A stretch of DNA of 45,632 nt from a virus: the IMG/VR virus record IMGVR_UViG_3300042934_001363, positions 1-45,632 of that record; one strand, 5' to 3'. Position 1 is the first letter of the stretch. Every line of letters begins with the position of its first letter. This document shows, one piece after another, positions 1 through 6,950 of the stretch. The notes beneath the pieces are model-generated. The model was not told the origin of the DNA. It did not search any database and was given only the letters and a program-made list of their open reading frames with translations. Made by a program: the position numbers and the translations under genes.

Positions 1-1068
1 TCAGCGGGTAGGATCAACCACTTCGCCGACGCGCCGGTAGACGGTCTCGGTGATGCGCTTGTCGGTGTGGCCGAGGAGCTTCGAGGCCCGGCCCAGGTCC
101 TCTATCTCGGACGCTGCTTTCGGCCGGATGTCCCGGAACTGGAACTGGCGGATTGCGGCCGCCAGCATCTCATCGAGGCTTTCTAGCGCTGCCGCTGCTG
201 CCTCTATTCGCGCCTCATCGAAGCGGATCCGGAGCATGCTCGAAGTCAGTCGGCGACCGTCTGGCGTGGTGACCAAATACGGCCCTACCACTCGCCGCTC
301 CTTCCGCTGTTCCAGTAGCTTCTCGACCAGCACGCCCAGGGCTGTCGGTACCTCGCCGGCCAGTAGCCTGATCCGCAGCTTCTTGGACGTCTTGCCTTGG
401 GCAACCAGTAGGAACCCGTCCTGGATGTCGGCGGCGCGAGCCACCAGAACGTCGCTGGGCCGCTGTGCCGTCAGGTAGGCCAGGTCCATGGCGTCGCGCA
501 GCTCGATACAGGCGTGGGCGTAGACCGCATTCCATACCTCGTCCCGCGCATAGAAATCCCGCGGCGTTTCCTTGTTCTTTCGCACGCCCTTGGCCGGGTT
601 CTCCATGTTGGTGACTCCCCATTCCCTGGCGATGTTGTAGACGTGGGATAGCAGGGCGATCTCTCGATTCGCCCGAACCTTCGCCGTCCGCTTGTCCCGG
701 TACTGGGCGATAACCTGCGGCGTCACCGCTTCGACTGGTGCATCGGAGAACGCTGCACGAAGTTGCTTCAGCGATAGCAGGTTGTCCCGCTGTGTCCGGG
801 CTGCCTTCGACGGGACGATCTCCCGCTCGTATCGATCGAACACATCTCCCAGGCGCTTCATGGACTTCGGCATAGTCGTCCGTTCGAGCCGCGCCCATTC
901 CGCTTTCGCCTCATCGAGGTCCCCGCCAAGCGGAATTTCTTTCTGTCCTCCTCCTGGCAGAGTCTGGTTGTAATAGTAGGCCACCCAGATCCTTCCCGAC
1001 TTCAGCTTCCTCATCCTCCTGATCATCCTTGGCGGTAAATCCCTATTGCCTGGCTCCTTTGGGCGCAT
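1..1068 (-). CDS. int: Tyrosine recombinase (prophage integrase)
   Basis: Site-specific recombinase that would integrate and excise the prophage. The 355-residue product has an N-terminal DNA-binding part and a C-terminal catalytic domain with Arg203 (TAQRPSD), Lys229/230 in the beta-hairpin, Arg315 in FRDIR, His334 in LLGHTD and the nucleophile Tyr344. The first His of the usual HxxR box is Arg312 here, a substitution I believe occurs in other phage integrases of this type. The stop codon is the first base of the window, so the left attachment site lies just outside it. The gene follows the DUF4224 gene with almost no gap, as is usual for this integrase class. A tRNA-Ser fragment at 44285-44346 is the matching right end. 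Confidence 0.95.
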   Translation of the reverse strand: MRPKEPGNRDLPPRMIRRMRKLKSGRIWVAYYYNQTLPGGGQKEIPLGGDLDEAKAEWARLERTTMPKSMKRLGDVFDRYEREIVPSKAARTQRDNLLSLKQLRAAFSDAPVEAVTPQVIAQYRDKRTAKVRANREIALLSHVYNIAREWGVTNMENPAKGVRKNKETPRDFYARDEVWNAVYAHACIELRDAMDLAYLTAQRPSDVLVARAADIQDGFLLVAQGKTSKKLRIRLLAGEVPTALGVLVEKLLEQRKERRVVGPYLVTTPDGRRLTSSMLRIRFDEARIEAAAAALESLDEMLAAAIRQFQFRDIRPKAASEIEDLGRASKLLGHTDKRITETVYRRVGEVVDPTR

Positions 1069-1069
1069 C

Positions 1070-1306
1070 TCAACTCACTCTCGACAGGTCCAGCGCCCAG
1101 GCGTCGGACGCAGCATTTGTGGCGTTCGGTTTCACACCGGCCAGCTTTAGCCGGGCATAGACGCGCCCTACAACCGGACGGCCGGCGGCGTTGCGCTCGT
1201 AGCGCCAACCGTGTGCGTCCAGCCAGGCGCATTGGGCAGCTTTCGATTTGCGGCCGATCATTGTGGCCAGCTCCTCGCCGTCGAGGAACTCAGATACTTC
1301 GGGCAT
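1070..1306 (-). CDS. DUF4224 family protein next to integrase
   Basis: A 78-residue protein with the pattern FLDGEELATMIGRKSK followed by AWLDAHGW, which matches the DUF4224 family. These proteins commonly sit directly upstream of phage integrases and are suspected excisionase-like or DNA-binding factors; the role is inferred. I chose the ATG at 1306 rather than the longer frame to 1378 because a GAAGGA ribosome site stands six bases before it. It is probably co-transcribed with the integrase, the two genes being separated by one base. Confidence 0.8.
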   Translation of the reverse strand: MPEVSEFLDGEELATMIGRKSKAAQCAWLDAHGWRYERNAAGRPVVGRVYARLKLAGVKPNATNAASDAWALDLSRVS

Positions 1307-1399
1307 GGGGAGTCCTTCGCCGGCCGGCGGCCAGCGGTGCGGGATGATAGGAGAGGATGAGCCGAATAGCGGACGCATTCGGCTCAGGTGATGAGGCGT

Positions 1400-1682
1400 T
1401 TACCGATCAGATAGGTAGGTAGCCTTGTAATAGCTGAAGACCTGCGGCGTGCAGCCCAGGAGCCTGGCGACTTCAACTCCTGAGAGTTCCTGTTCCAGCA
1501 AGGTCAGCACAAGCGGCCTTGTCTGTCTCACCTACTGTGACGGCTTGACCAGGTTCTTGCCGCGATTATCGGCTCGGTAGTACCGCTCGCGGATCGCTTG
1601 GTAGGGGATGCCGTAGCGGTCGGATATATCGCAGCGTGAGCCGCACGCCGCACACCAGGATTGTGACCGGGCGCGGCGCCAT
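1400..1682 (-). pseudogene. Broken small helix-turn-helix gene (frameshift plus in-frame TAG)
   Basis: Starting at the ATG at 1682 (GAGG eight bases upstream) the frame reads MAPRPVTILVCGVRLTL, then loses register. Removing one base there restores DISDRYGIPYQAIRERYY and runs to a TAG at 1532. In the same frame beyond the TAG comes VRQTRPLVLTLLEQELSG and a helix-turn-helix-like VEVARLLGCTPQVFSYYK, ending at TAA (1400-1402). The segment 1532-1682 is 151 bases long, one more than a multiple of three, which fits a single-base insertion. The tail could alternatively be its own 43-residue GTG-started gene (1400-1531), but it lacks a clear ribosome site. I read the whole as one decayed regulator of about 93 residues. 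Confidence 0.5.
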
Positions 1683-1926
1683 GTCAGGGACCTCGTATTT
1701 CGAAAGATGCGCCCGATGAGGTGATTCGCCGCTTGGAAGGGACGTCGATCAGCATCGGCCCGCTGTGGCTTGACTATGATCCTGGCGAGGTTTCGGACGG
1801 AGTCCGATAGAGTTATATGCCGGCGTGTCGTGGATCTGCTCCAGTTCGCGCGGTGCACTTGATGGGAGTGCGGGGGAGGAGCAAGGGGTGTATACCTTCA
1901 GCTCAGCCCGTGAAGGAGCAAGTACG

Positions 1927-2148
1927 ATGTTCGTCGACAGAAATAGGCCGCTGCGGCTTGAGATTAATGGCGTCGATTACATCGTCAGCTTTGGTTGGCC
2001 ATCGGACGCGGATGACACGCCGAACAAGGTCACGGTCTCTAGTGAAGACAAAATCATCTATCAAGCAGACATCGAAGCCGGTAGCCAGATGGAGGCCGAG
2101 CAGATAGCGGTGGATGACCTAAGAAAGTACCTCCAGAAGCGCTCCTAA
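1927..2148 (+). CDS. Small hypothetical phage protein (73 aa)
   Basis: A 73-residue acidic protein (LRLEINGVDYIVSFGWP, then EAEQIAVDDLRKYLQKRS). I do not recognise its family. The ATG at 1927 is preceded by GAAGGAG at a good distance, which decides it over the longer frame from 1825. It points right while its neighbours 1-1682 and 2478-6118 point left, so it is probably an accessory gene with its own promoter. The leading beta-strand-like segment and amphipathic C-terminal helix suggest a small folded domain; nothing shows a function. Confidence 0.6.
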   Translation: MFVDRNRPLRLEINGVDYIVSFGWPSDADDTPNKVTVSSEDKIIYQADIEAGSQMEAEQIAVDDLRKYLQKRS

Positions 2149-2250
2149 TCAGCCAGCTGCCGCGCCGTCGGTCAGGGCTTTTGGGCCAACGCGCCATATG
2201 GTCACGCGGGGGTGCTATACCTGAGGCTCGTCCCAGCCGAGGTATCAGCG

Positions 2251-2448
2251 ATGCTTATCGAAGACACAGTTCGCGATGACGAGATTGAGCCGACCTGTCC
2301 AAAGTGCGGGGGGACTGAATTCATGGTGGTGAACAACAGCTACGTGCTTCGCGCCGACTTTCCTATTGCGATGGTTACCTGTGCGGACTCTGAATGCCTC
2401 GCAGTTGTCGGTACCCTGCCAGCGGACAGCGTTTGGAAGTCCAGCTAG
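2251..2448 (+). CDS. Small zinc-ribbon-like protein
   Basis: A 65-residue protein with two cysteine pairs, CPKCGG near residue 17 and CADSEC near residue 44, which look like a zinc ribbon. The ATG at 2251 is chosen over the upstream frame (2212) because GAGGT precedes it by eight bases. Zinc ribbons of this kind often act in nucleic-acid binding or as adapters, but no function can be assigned. It lies in the same orientation as the 1927-2148 gene, about 100 bases downstream, and converges on the methyltransferase gene. Confidence 0.55.
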   Translation: MLIEDTVRDDEIEPTCPKCGGTEFMVVNNSYVLRADFPIAMVTCADSECLAVVGTLPADSVWKSS

Positions 2449-2477
2449 GGCGCTGGCCCTTCGTGGATCGGGTCTAT

Positions 2478-3539
2478 CTAGACCAGCAAGTCAGATAGGG
2501 ATGCGGGTTGCGATGAAAGAGAAGACGCCATTGCGGACTGGATGAAGGCTATTGCCGCTTCCGCGTTGATCGCGTTGCCGTAGGCGCGCAGGCGTCCTAC
2601 TCGGGAGGAAGCCCCATCAGCCAGCGGGAATGTGCCGGGTTCAACTGGCCGGAACTTGCCATCCCGGCATCCGAGCCAGTCAGCATCTCCCCAGAAGCCG
2701 TTAGCCGGACCGGGTCGACGATCGACGTCTGGTATGGCTGTGCCTGTCCCTTCGCCCTGGGTTCCTGCCTGTCGCCCTTGTGGTCCCGGCATGTTGGTGT
2801 AACCCACCCGGCCAGCTGCACCTGCAAGTTGAGCGGCGTCAGGCTCACGCCGCATTTGCCGCCGAGCTGACTCTTCCTCTCCAAAAACCGTTCGGTGCTC
2901 CCGCCGCACTCGCTCGCCGTCGGTGTCCCCCAGCCCGCCAGACAGGCGACTGCTGCCAGATCCGGTCCTCTCGATCGCATCGCTTCCCGAATGCCGCCCT
3001 CGAGCGAGCGGACGCCTTTGTGCGCGAGGCTGGCGGTCGGAGTGGGCCATCCAGTAGAGCCGGTCGCGGATGTTCGGAGCACCGACGCCCGCAGCCGGGA
3101 ACGGGATGGCCCCGAAGGAGTACGCCATGGCTTCCAGGTCAGTCTGTACAAGGTCGATCCAAGGGTCTGCGTCTTTGCTCGCAACCTGCTCTCCAAAGAT
3201 GACTGAAGGCTGGCGCTCGCGGATGAGCCAGTGGAAGTCCGGCCAGAGGTGCCGCTCGTCATCAAACCCAGCTCCCGCGCCTGCCTGGGAGAAAGGTTGG
3301 CAAGGACAGGAACCGGTCCAAACAGGTCGATCATCTGGCCAGCCGGCGCGGCGAAGAGCGTAAGACCACACCCCGATGCCGGCGAAGAAATGGCATTGGG
3401 TGTAGGCCTTGAGGTCGTCTGGTCTAACATCTCGGATGTCCCTCTCGTCGACGTCGCCAGGCGCGATGTGCCCGGCGGAAATTAGGGTGCGCAGCCACGC
3501 GGCCGCATACGGGTCGATCTCGTTGTAGTAGGCGGCCAT
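2478..3539 (-). CDS. DNA cytosine-C5 methyltransferase
   Basis: Transfers a methyl group from S-adenosylmethionine to C5 of cytosine in DNA, probably protecting phage DNA from host restriction. Motif I is FAGIG (residues 52-56), motif IV with the catalytic cysteine is GSCPCQPFS (76-84), motif VI is the variant GEQVAS in place of ENV, motif VIII is NIRDRLYW, and motif X is near LRAYGNAIN at the C-terminus. The N-terminus ([16 protein letters not shown]) is typical of phage-borne enzymes. The product from 3539 is 353 residues; the frame stays open to 3620 with plausible sequence, so a longer start is possible. No cognate nuclease lies nearby, so it looks like an orphan enzyme. The target site cannot be read from sequence. 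Confidence 0.9.
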   Translation of the reverse strand: MAAYYNEIDPYAAAWLRTLISAGHIAPGDVDERDIRDVRPDDLKAYTQCHFFAGIGVWSYALRRAGWPDDRPVWTGSCPCQPFSQAGAGAGFDDERHLWPDFHWLIRERQPSVIFGEQVASKDADPWIDLVQTDLEAMAYSFGAIPFPAAGVGAPNIRDRLYWMAHSDRQPRAQRRPLARGRHSGSDAIERTGSGSSRLSGGLGDTDGERVRREHRTVFGEEESARRQMRREPDAAQLAGAAGRVGYTNMPGPQGRQAGTQGEGTGTAIPDVDRRPGPANGFWGDADWLGCRDGKFRPVEPGTFPLADGASSRVGRLRAYGNAINAEAAIAFIQSAMASSLSSQPASLSDLLV

Positions 3540-3719
3540 GAAGTACTCGGGATACGTGCCAAGACGGCATGCCAGGGGGTATACATGCCAAGCACGAGTT
3601 GGTTTACGCTTGAGTCGCACCGCCCTGAAGCGTGGCTCTATCCATGTGAATAAGTGGTGTGTGAACGCCTGCGATGAAACCTTGCATAACTGCCAAGGTA
3701 GGGTCGCGGGCGTTTTCTT

Positions 3720-4190
3720 TTACGCCGCTTGCGTGCGCTCAACGTGCTGCCAAGCGCCCGTCACGTCGTAGATATGCGCCGCCTGCTCCTCGCTGAGGGA
3801 AACGCCGCAGGGGTTGGCTATCCAGGCGCTGCCTACGATGTGCCGGCGGTTGCAGGTGTCCATCAGGGCCCGGTAGTGCTCCTCGATCACCTCGGTGAGC
3901 TGGCCGGCCAGGTGGATGCCTGGTGTCGCGATCTCACTGGACTTGATGTAGTGCAGGCCGTTCTGGTCGATGCAGAAGGCGCTGAAGTAGATGACTCAGC
4001 GGTGTGCGATGTCGCAGACGGCGTTGACCAGGGCCACCCCGTGGCGGATCGGCTTGCCGGTCTTCAGGTGGACCAGGAACTGTCGGCCGTGAGGATCGAT
4101 GTTGATCACCCCGACGTAATTGGTGCTCAACAGGGCCCGGCTGGCGCGCTCAACCCGCGCGCGAGTGTTGTTCGGCTTGCGCTTGCTCAT
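3720..4190 (-). pseudogene. Small phage gene interrupted by in-frame TGA
   Basis: The ATG at 4190 has GGAGG upstream and opens MSKRKPNNTRARVERASRAL, continuing to CDIAHR and then TGA at 3996-3998. The same frame then continues without a break for 91 codons (VIYFSAFCIDQNGLHYIKSS to AWQHVERTQAA) to TAA at 3720-3722, with GC-rich codon use like its neighbours and no start codon just after the TGA. From memory of related Pseudomonas phage proteins of about 150 residues, a tryptophan stands at this point (HRW-IY), so TGG to TGA is the simplest explanation. The 64-residue N-terminal piece could still be made. Function unknown. Confidence 0.6.
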
Positions 4191-4260
4191 TGGGAGCCTC
4201 CAGCGTTTGCAGCAGGTCGGCGAAGGTGGCAGCGTGCTGATCGGCTGCCCGCTTCTTAGA

Positions 4261-4455
4261 TCAGGACTCAGCGGCGATACCCCGCACCCGGGGCGCGCTG
4301 CTGTTGAACTCGGCCGCCCGGGTCAGCTCACGCGGTGCCAGGTACGGCAGGGTGGCGATGCTGCCGCCGGCGGCCAGGTACTGCTCGACGGCATGGCCCA
4401 GGATGGCGCGCTGCGGCTCCCGCGCCCGGATGTCGTGGACGAAGTCGGGGATCAT
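4261..4455 (-). CDS. Small phage protein (64 aa), possibly truncated by TGA
   Basis: Begins MIPDFVHDIRAREPQRAILG, continues HAVEQYLAAGG and ends at TGA 4261-4263. The start overlaps the previous gene by four bases (ATGA), so translation is coupled. The frame stays open past the TGA for 36 codons (SKKRAADQHAATFADLLQ and on to EQHSRAG) to a stop at 4150-4152, overlapping the next gene's start at 4190; no start codon precedes that tail. This may be a second nonsense-truncated gene in the operon, or the tail may be chance coding. Unknown function. Confidence 0.6.
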   Translation of the reverse strand: MIPDFVHDIRAREPQRAILGHAVEQYLAAGGSIATLPYLAPRELTRAAEFNSSAPRVRGIAAES

Positions 4456-4655
4456 GCAGTGAGCTCCCCTTCAGTGCGCAGCAGGTTGTCCGCAGTGCGC
4501 CGTGCGGGCACCTTCTGGTCTGCCTTACGGTAGTAGTGGACCCAGGCGCCGTTGGCACGGCGCTCGGCGCGATAGGGCCAGCACTCGAAGCCCAGCATGC
4601 GGGCACGCGAAATCACTGCCGCCGGGCTACGCCCGATGATAGGTAGGGTGATCAT
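4452..4655 (-). CDS. Small basic phage protein (67 aa)
   Basis: A 67-residue, arginine-rich protein (MITLPIIGRSPAAVISRARM, then GFECWPYRAERRANGAWVHYY). I recognise the style of small early Pseudomonas phage proteins but no family. The basic charge would suit nucleic-acid binding. Its stop overlaps the start of the 4261-4455 gene by four bases. Upstream lies a 377-base stretch without a gene that contains the candidate structured RNA at 4786-4888. Confidence 0.6.
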   Translation of the reverse strand: MITLPIIGRSPAAVISRARMLGFECWPYRAERRANGAWVHYYRKADQKVPARRTADNLLRTEGELTA

Positions 4656-4785
4656 GATGATGGTCTCGGGATGGCGCCGAGCGGCGCGGGGGAATAGGTG
4701 CCGGCTTCAGGGTTGAACCGTGGCCGGCGGTGATGCAGTGCCAGTGCCTGTTGTGTGCTAACTGGCGCGACTCCGTCTTCCTGCA

Positions 4786-4888
4786 TCGGGGAGCGTCATG
4801 GGCTTCCTACGGCGCCCAGGTACTGAGGTCATGACACGGACCGGCTTCCCTGGGGTAGGTCGCAAGCGACCACCATGACGCTCTCCGA
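4786..4888. ncRNA. Candidate structured RNA (three-way junction) in a gene-free gap
   Basis: In the gap 4656-5032 the arm at 4786-4801 pairs with 4873-4888: sixteen positions, all Watson-Crick except one G-U if the plus strand is transcribed (an A-C mismatch on the minus strand). Within it, CCTAC plus CCCAGG (4806-4820) pair with CCTGGG plus GTAGG (4849-4859), enclosing GGTC...GACC; and a further small hairpin (GGTCG, loop CAAG, CGACC) sits at about 4858-4871. Together these form a closing stem with two internal branches. It lies inside the leftward operon, between the 86-residue and 67-residue genes. A riboswitch-like, attenuator or independent small-RNA role is possible; I match it to no known family. 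Confidence 0.5.
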
Positions 4889-5032
4889 TACAGTCCCCGT
4901 GACGTGGGGAATACGGCCTGGCCCTCGGCGGAGGTAGAAGCTGGTGACCAATGCCAGGCTGCCGGTGATGTGCGCTCCGCCGGCTGGCGCTCCTGGGTAT
5001 CCGCTGAGGCGGCCCGCCAGGGCGGGGCTAGA

Positions 5033-5293
5033 TCAGGTGGAGCGGGGTGGAGTGATCAGTTCGTTGAAACGTGACGTGTCACGCTGGGCGATCTGATCGG
5101 CAGAGTGAATCAGCAGGGTCAGCACCTCAGCGCGCTGCTCGAAGCCGCCAGCGGCGCAGATCCGGTCTAGCGCCTCGGCGGTGCGCTGGTACATCTCGAA
5201 CGGCATCACCTGGTGGCCCAGGGCGGCCAGGCGCTCGGCCTCGCGCTTTCGTTGGTCAGCCTTTCGCTCGGCGGCGGTCTTCGGTGTGGTCAT
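5033..5293 (-). CDS. Small phage protein with basic N-terminus (86 aa)
   Basis: Starts with a lysine/arginine-rich helix (KTAAERKADQRKREAERL) followed by a compact region with EALDRICAAGGFEQRAEVLT. The layout resembles small ribbon-helix-helix-like or plasmid-partition accessory proteins, but this is only resemblance. Its start overlaps the LuxR-like gene by four bases (ATGA), so it belongs to the same leftward early operon. After its stop a 377-base gap begins, with a GC-rich inverted repeat at about 5008-5026 (GCCCGCC-AG-GGCGGGG) and then the candidate RNA. Confidence 0.6.
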   Translation of the reverse strand: MTTPKTAAERKADQRKREAERLAALGHQVMPFEMYQRTAEALDRICAAGGFEQRAEVLTLLIHSADQIAQRDTSRFNELITPPRST

Positions 5294-5664
5294 GCGTAGA
5301 TCTCCGGGGCTTCAGCGCGGCGCATCATCCGGACCTGGGCGGTGCGGCGCTCCGGCGCGCGGCGGTCGCGGCGCATCGGGTCTTCATCAAGGGCGGCATG
5401 GGCAACCACCAGAGCAGCCAGCATCAGGCAGAGCGGGCTGATGATCTGGCGCTTCATGGCCTCGGCCACCAGCTGCGGGGCACGCTGGACGCCCAGCTTG
5501 AACATCGCGCTGCTCACCCGCTTGGTGACGGTCATGGGGGCGATCGCCATGTCACGGGCGATCTGCTTGTGGGTCAGGCCGCTGGCCAGCCCCATCACGC
5601 ATTCCAGTTCTCGGGGAGCCAGGCCCATGCCTAGGCGTCCTTGCCATTGCCCGAATTCGATCAC
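5290..5664 (-). CDS. LuxR-type HTH protein with C-terminal hydrophobic segment
   Basis: A 124-residue protein whose residues 15-65 (LAPRELECVMGLASGLTHKQ, IARDMAIAPMTVTKRVSSAM, FKLGV) form the LuxR/GerE helix-turn-helix. A hydrophobic segment near residues 75-90 (SPLCLMLAALVVAHAAL) could be a membrane anchor; there is no sensor domain. GTG at 5664 is the start, nine bases after AAGGA, and the upstream gene ends just before it. It probably regulates phage early transcription or a host promoter; the target is unknown. Confidence 0.75.
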   Translation of the reverse strand: MIEFGQWQGRLGMGLAPRELECVMGLASGLTHKQIARDMAIAPMTVTKRVSSAMFKLGVQRAPQLVAEAMKRQIISPLCLMLAALVVAHAALDEDPMRRDRRAPERRTAQVRMMRRAEAPEIYA

Positions 5665-5675
5665 GGTGTGGATCC

Positions 5676-5897
5676 TTACGCCGCCGCGGCGTGGTACTGA
5701 TACTGGTTGAGGAGGTCTTCAAAGCCGGCCAGCGTGCGCTGGAAGTAGAGCTTCAGGCCTGGAGTGGATGCCTGCCGCAGCTCGCGCCTGTAGATGGCCA
5801 CGAGTTCTTCAACGTGCGGCAGGATGTTCAGGTGCAGGGTGGTCGGTGTGGCGGCTTCGATCTGAGCGCGAAGCCAGGCGACGTAGTGCTGATTCAT
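5676..5897 (-). CDS. Small early phage protein (73 aa)
   Basis: A 73-residue mostly helical protein (MNQHYVAWLRAQIEAATPTT, then HVEELVAIYRRELRQA). I chose ATG 5897 because it overlaps the stop of the LexA-like gene by four bases; the longer frame to 6200 is out-of-register sequence of that gene. No family recognised. It ends 12 bases before the start of the LuxR-like gene, within the same operon. Confidence 0.65.
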   Translation of the reverse strand: MNQHYVAWLRAQIEAATPTTLHLNILPHVEELVAIYRRELRQASTPGLKLYFQRTLAGFEDLLNQYQYHAAAA

Positions 5898-6118
5898 GCT
5901 TGCGTCCTCTGCAGGCGAATGCCGCGGGAGATACCCGGCAGCAGCTTCAGGAATCCTTTCTTCTCCAGCGCCAGCAGGTGCTCGTGGGCGCCGTTGTGTG
6001 AGGTCATGCCCAGGGCCTTGGCCAGCTCGGCCCGGGTGGGAGGCATCTCGTGCTGCTGGATGAAGACCTCGACCGCCTCCAGCACCTGCAGCTGTCGCGG
6101 CGTTAGCTTCTCGGCCAT
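5894..6118 (-). CDS. LexA N-terminal-like winged-helix protein
   Basis: A 74-residue protein that consists only of a LexA-type DNA-binding domain: LTPRQLQVLEAVEVFIQQHE, MPPTRAELAKALGMTS and HLLALEKKGFLKLLPG correspond to the three helices and wing of LexA_DNA_bind. The peptidase half of LexA is absent, so it cannot self-cleave in the SOS response. It is the first gene of the PL transcript, with a 300-base leader between promoter and start. It could compete at SOS boxes or repress a phage promoter; that is inference. Confidence 0.75.
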   Translation of the reverse strand: MAEKLTPRQLQVLEAVEVFIQQHEMPPTRAELAKALGMTSHNGAHEHLLALEKKGFLKLLPGISRGIRLQRTQA

Positions 6119-6421
6119 GGCGGTCTCCTGTTCGTTTGTCTTCCCGGCTGGCCCTGACCATCCAAGGCCAGCGAGGAAAACTGCTCTCCGCCACGCGCAT
6201 CGCCGGGGTCGTCCCTCAGGCCATCGCGCCTACAGGGCGGTGGATGACTGGCTTGCGTGGCTTCGCTCGGCAGGGTGTATTGCCGAGGCCAGTACCAGAG
6301 CTGGCATGGGAGCCGAAATTTGTAGCCCGCGCTGTACGCCTGGTGGCGGATCGGCTCGCGGGGGTCTCGAATTGTGTAAAGAGCAGGGCGGCTTTCGCTG
6401 CCGGGCAGTTGTCGCTGCCTG
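6119..6421 (-). other. Long leader of the leftward early transcript
   Basis: About 300 bases lie between the predicted PL start point and the LexA-like gene. An open frame (6216-6440) crosses it, reading FGSHASSGTGLGNTP and CRAKPRKPVIHR, which I have the impression of seeing in Pseudomonas prophages. Its ATG lies upstream of the predicted transcription start, so it cannot be translated from PL as drawn. The leader may carry antitermination signals or a small RNA; I cannot define boxes by eye. Confidence 0.3.
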
Positions 6422-6471
6422 TGATTGAATAATCACGCATCGTGATTCATGAGTCAACACGTAATGTGATC
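6421..6471 (-). promoter_or_regulatory. PL promoter with two repressor operators (OL)
   Basis: On the minus strand TTGACT (6457-6452) is followed 17 bases later by GATTAT (6434-6429), a good sigma70 promoter. Operator 1, AATCACGCATCGTGATT at 6431-6447, is a perfect palindrome with seven-base arms covering the spacer and -10. Operator 2 at 6457-6471 (AACACGTAATGTGATC) abuts and overlaps the -35 by one base. Centres are 24 bp apart, about two helical turns. Both share CAC-N5-GTG with sites between cI and cro, so the CI-like repressor probably shuts PL as lambda CI does at OL. A third dyad, GTGATTGAATAATCAC (6421-6436), overlaps the start point. Confidence 0.75.
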
Positions 6472-6583
6472 ATTTTTTGCGGGCGTGATCGTCGGTACGT
6501 GCGGGCTGGTTACCCGATGGACCGCGATTCGAATGGATGGGTAGGGCTTATCATGGCCGCCGTATCAGATTAGGAGACGACCC

Positions 6584-6844
6584 ATGCCCCACAACCTCGC
6601 GAACCGATCAGCAGACGAGCGCCGTGCGATCGAGGATCACAAGGCTGAGCTGTTCGAGTTCTGGAAGGCAAACAAGGACCGCTGCAACGGTGACGCCGCG
6701 CGGATCTTCGGGGCGAAGGAGAAGAAGGGGAAGGGCTGGCGCGCCTGGGCCGACCTGGAGCTGGCCGGCATAGAGCCCCAGCAGTACCGCAACATGGTGC
6801 TCGCCGAGATGAACCGGCTGCAGAGCGGGAAGCCGCGGGAGTAG
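6584..6844 (+). CDS. Small hypothetical phage protein (86 aa)
   Basis: An 86-residue charged protein (RSADERRAIEDHKAELFEFW, then ARIFGAKEKKGKGWRAWADL). The start ATG at 6584 has AGGAGA eight bases upstream. Family not recognised; the lysine-rich central turn and helical flanks suggest a DNA- or protein-binding adaptor. It is transcribed away from PL, from a promoter I cannot place with confidence in 6472-6583, and begins a rightward accessory pair with 6951-7232. Confidence 0.65.
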   Translation: MPHNLANRSADERRAIEDHKAELFEFWKANKDRCNGDAARIFGAKEKKGKGWRAWADLELAGIEPQQYRNMVLAEMNRLQSGKPRE

Positions 6845-6892
6845 GAGCGAAAATCACTGCTCGCGAGCTTTGCTACAAGTCTTTTCCATTCG

Positions 6893-6920
6893 TTGCCAGC
6901 CTGCTACCAGCGACTATCTT
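6893..6920 (+). promoter_or_regulatory. Candidate sigma70 promoter for the 6951 gene
   Basis: TTGCCA (6893-6898) and TATCTT (6915-6920) stand 16 bases apart, 31 bases before the ATG at 6951, which has GAGGTGG as ribosome site. The surrounding 100 bases are more AT-rich than the phage average, as expected for an independently expressed accessory gene. Confidence 0.4.
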
Positions 6921-6950
6921 TCAAATAGTAAGACTTAGCTGAGGTGGCAT

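Noticed and set aside
3996-4190. TGA read as selenocysteine
   Set aside because: No SECIS-like hairpin was noticed after the TGA, and tryptophan fits the family better from memory.
4786-4888. Cobalamin riboswitch
   Set aside because: Only a short AGGGAAGCCGGT likeness; the conserved GCCACTG and B12-box sequence is absent and the folding plan differs.
6216-6440. Leftward frame reading FGSHASSGTGLGNTP in the PL leader
   Set aside because: Its ATG lies upstream of the predicted transcription start inside the operators, so it would not be translated from PL; kept only as a leader feature.
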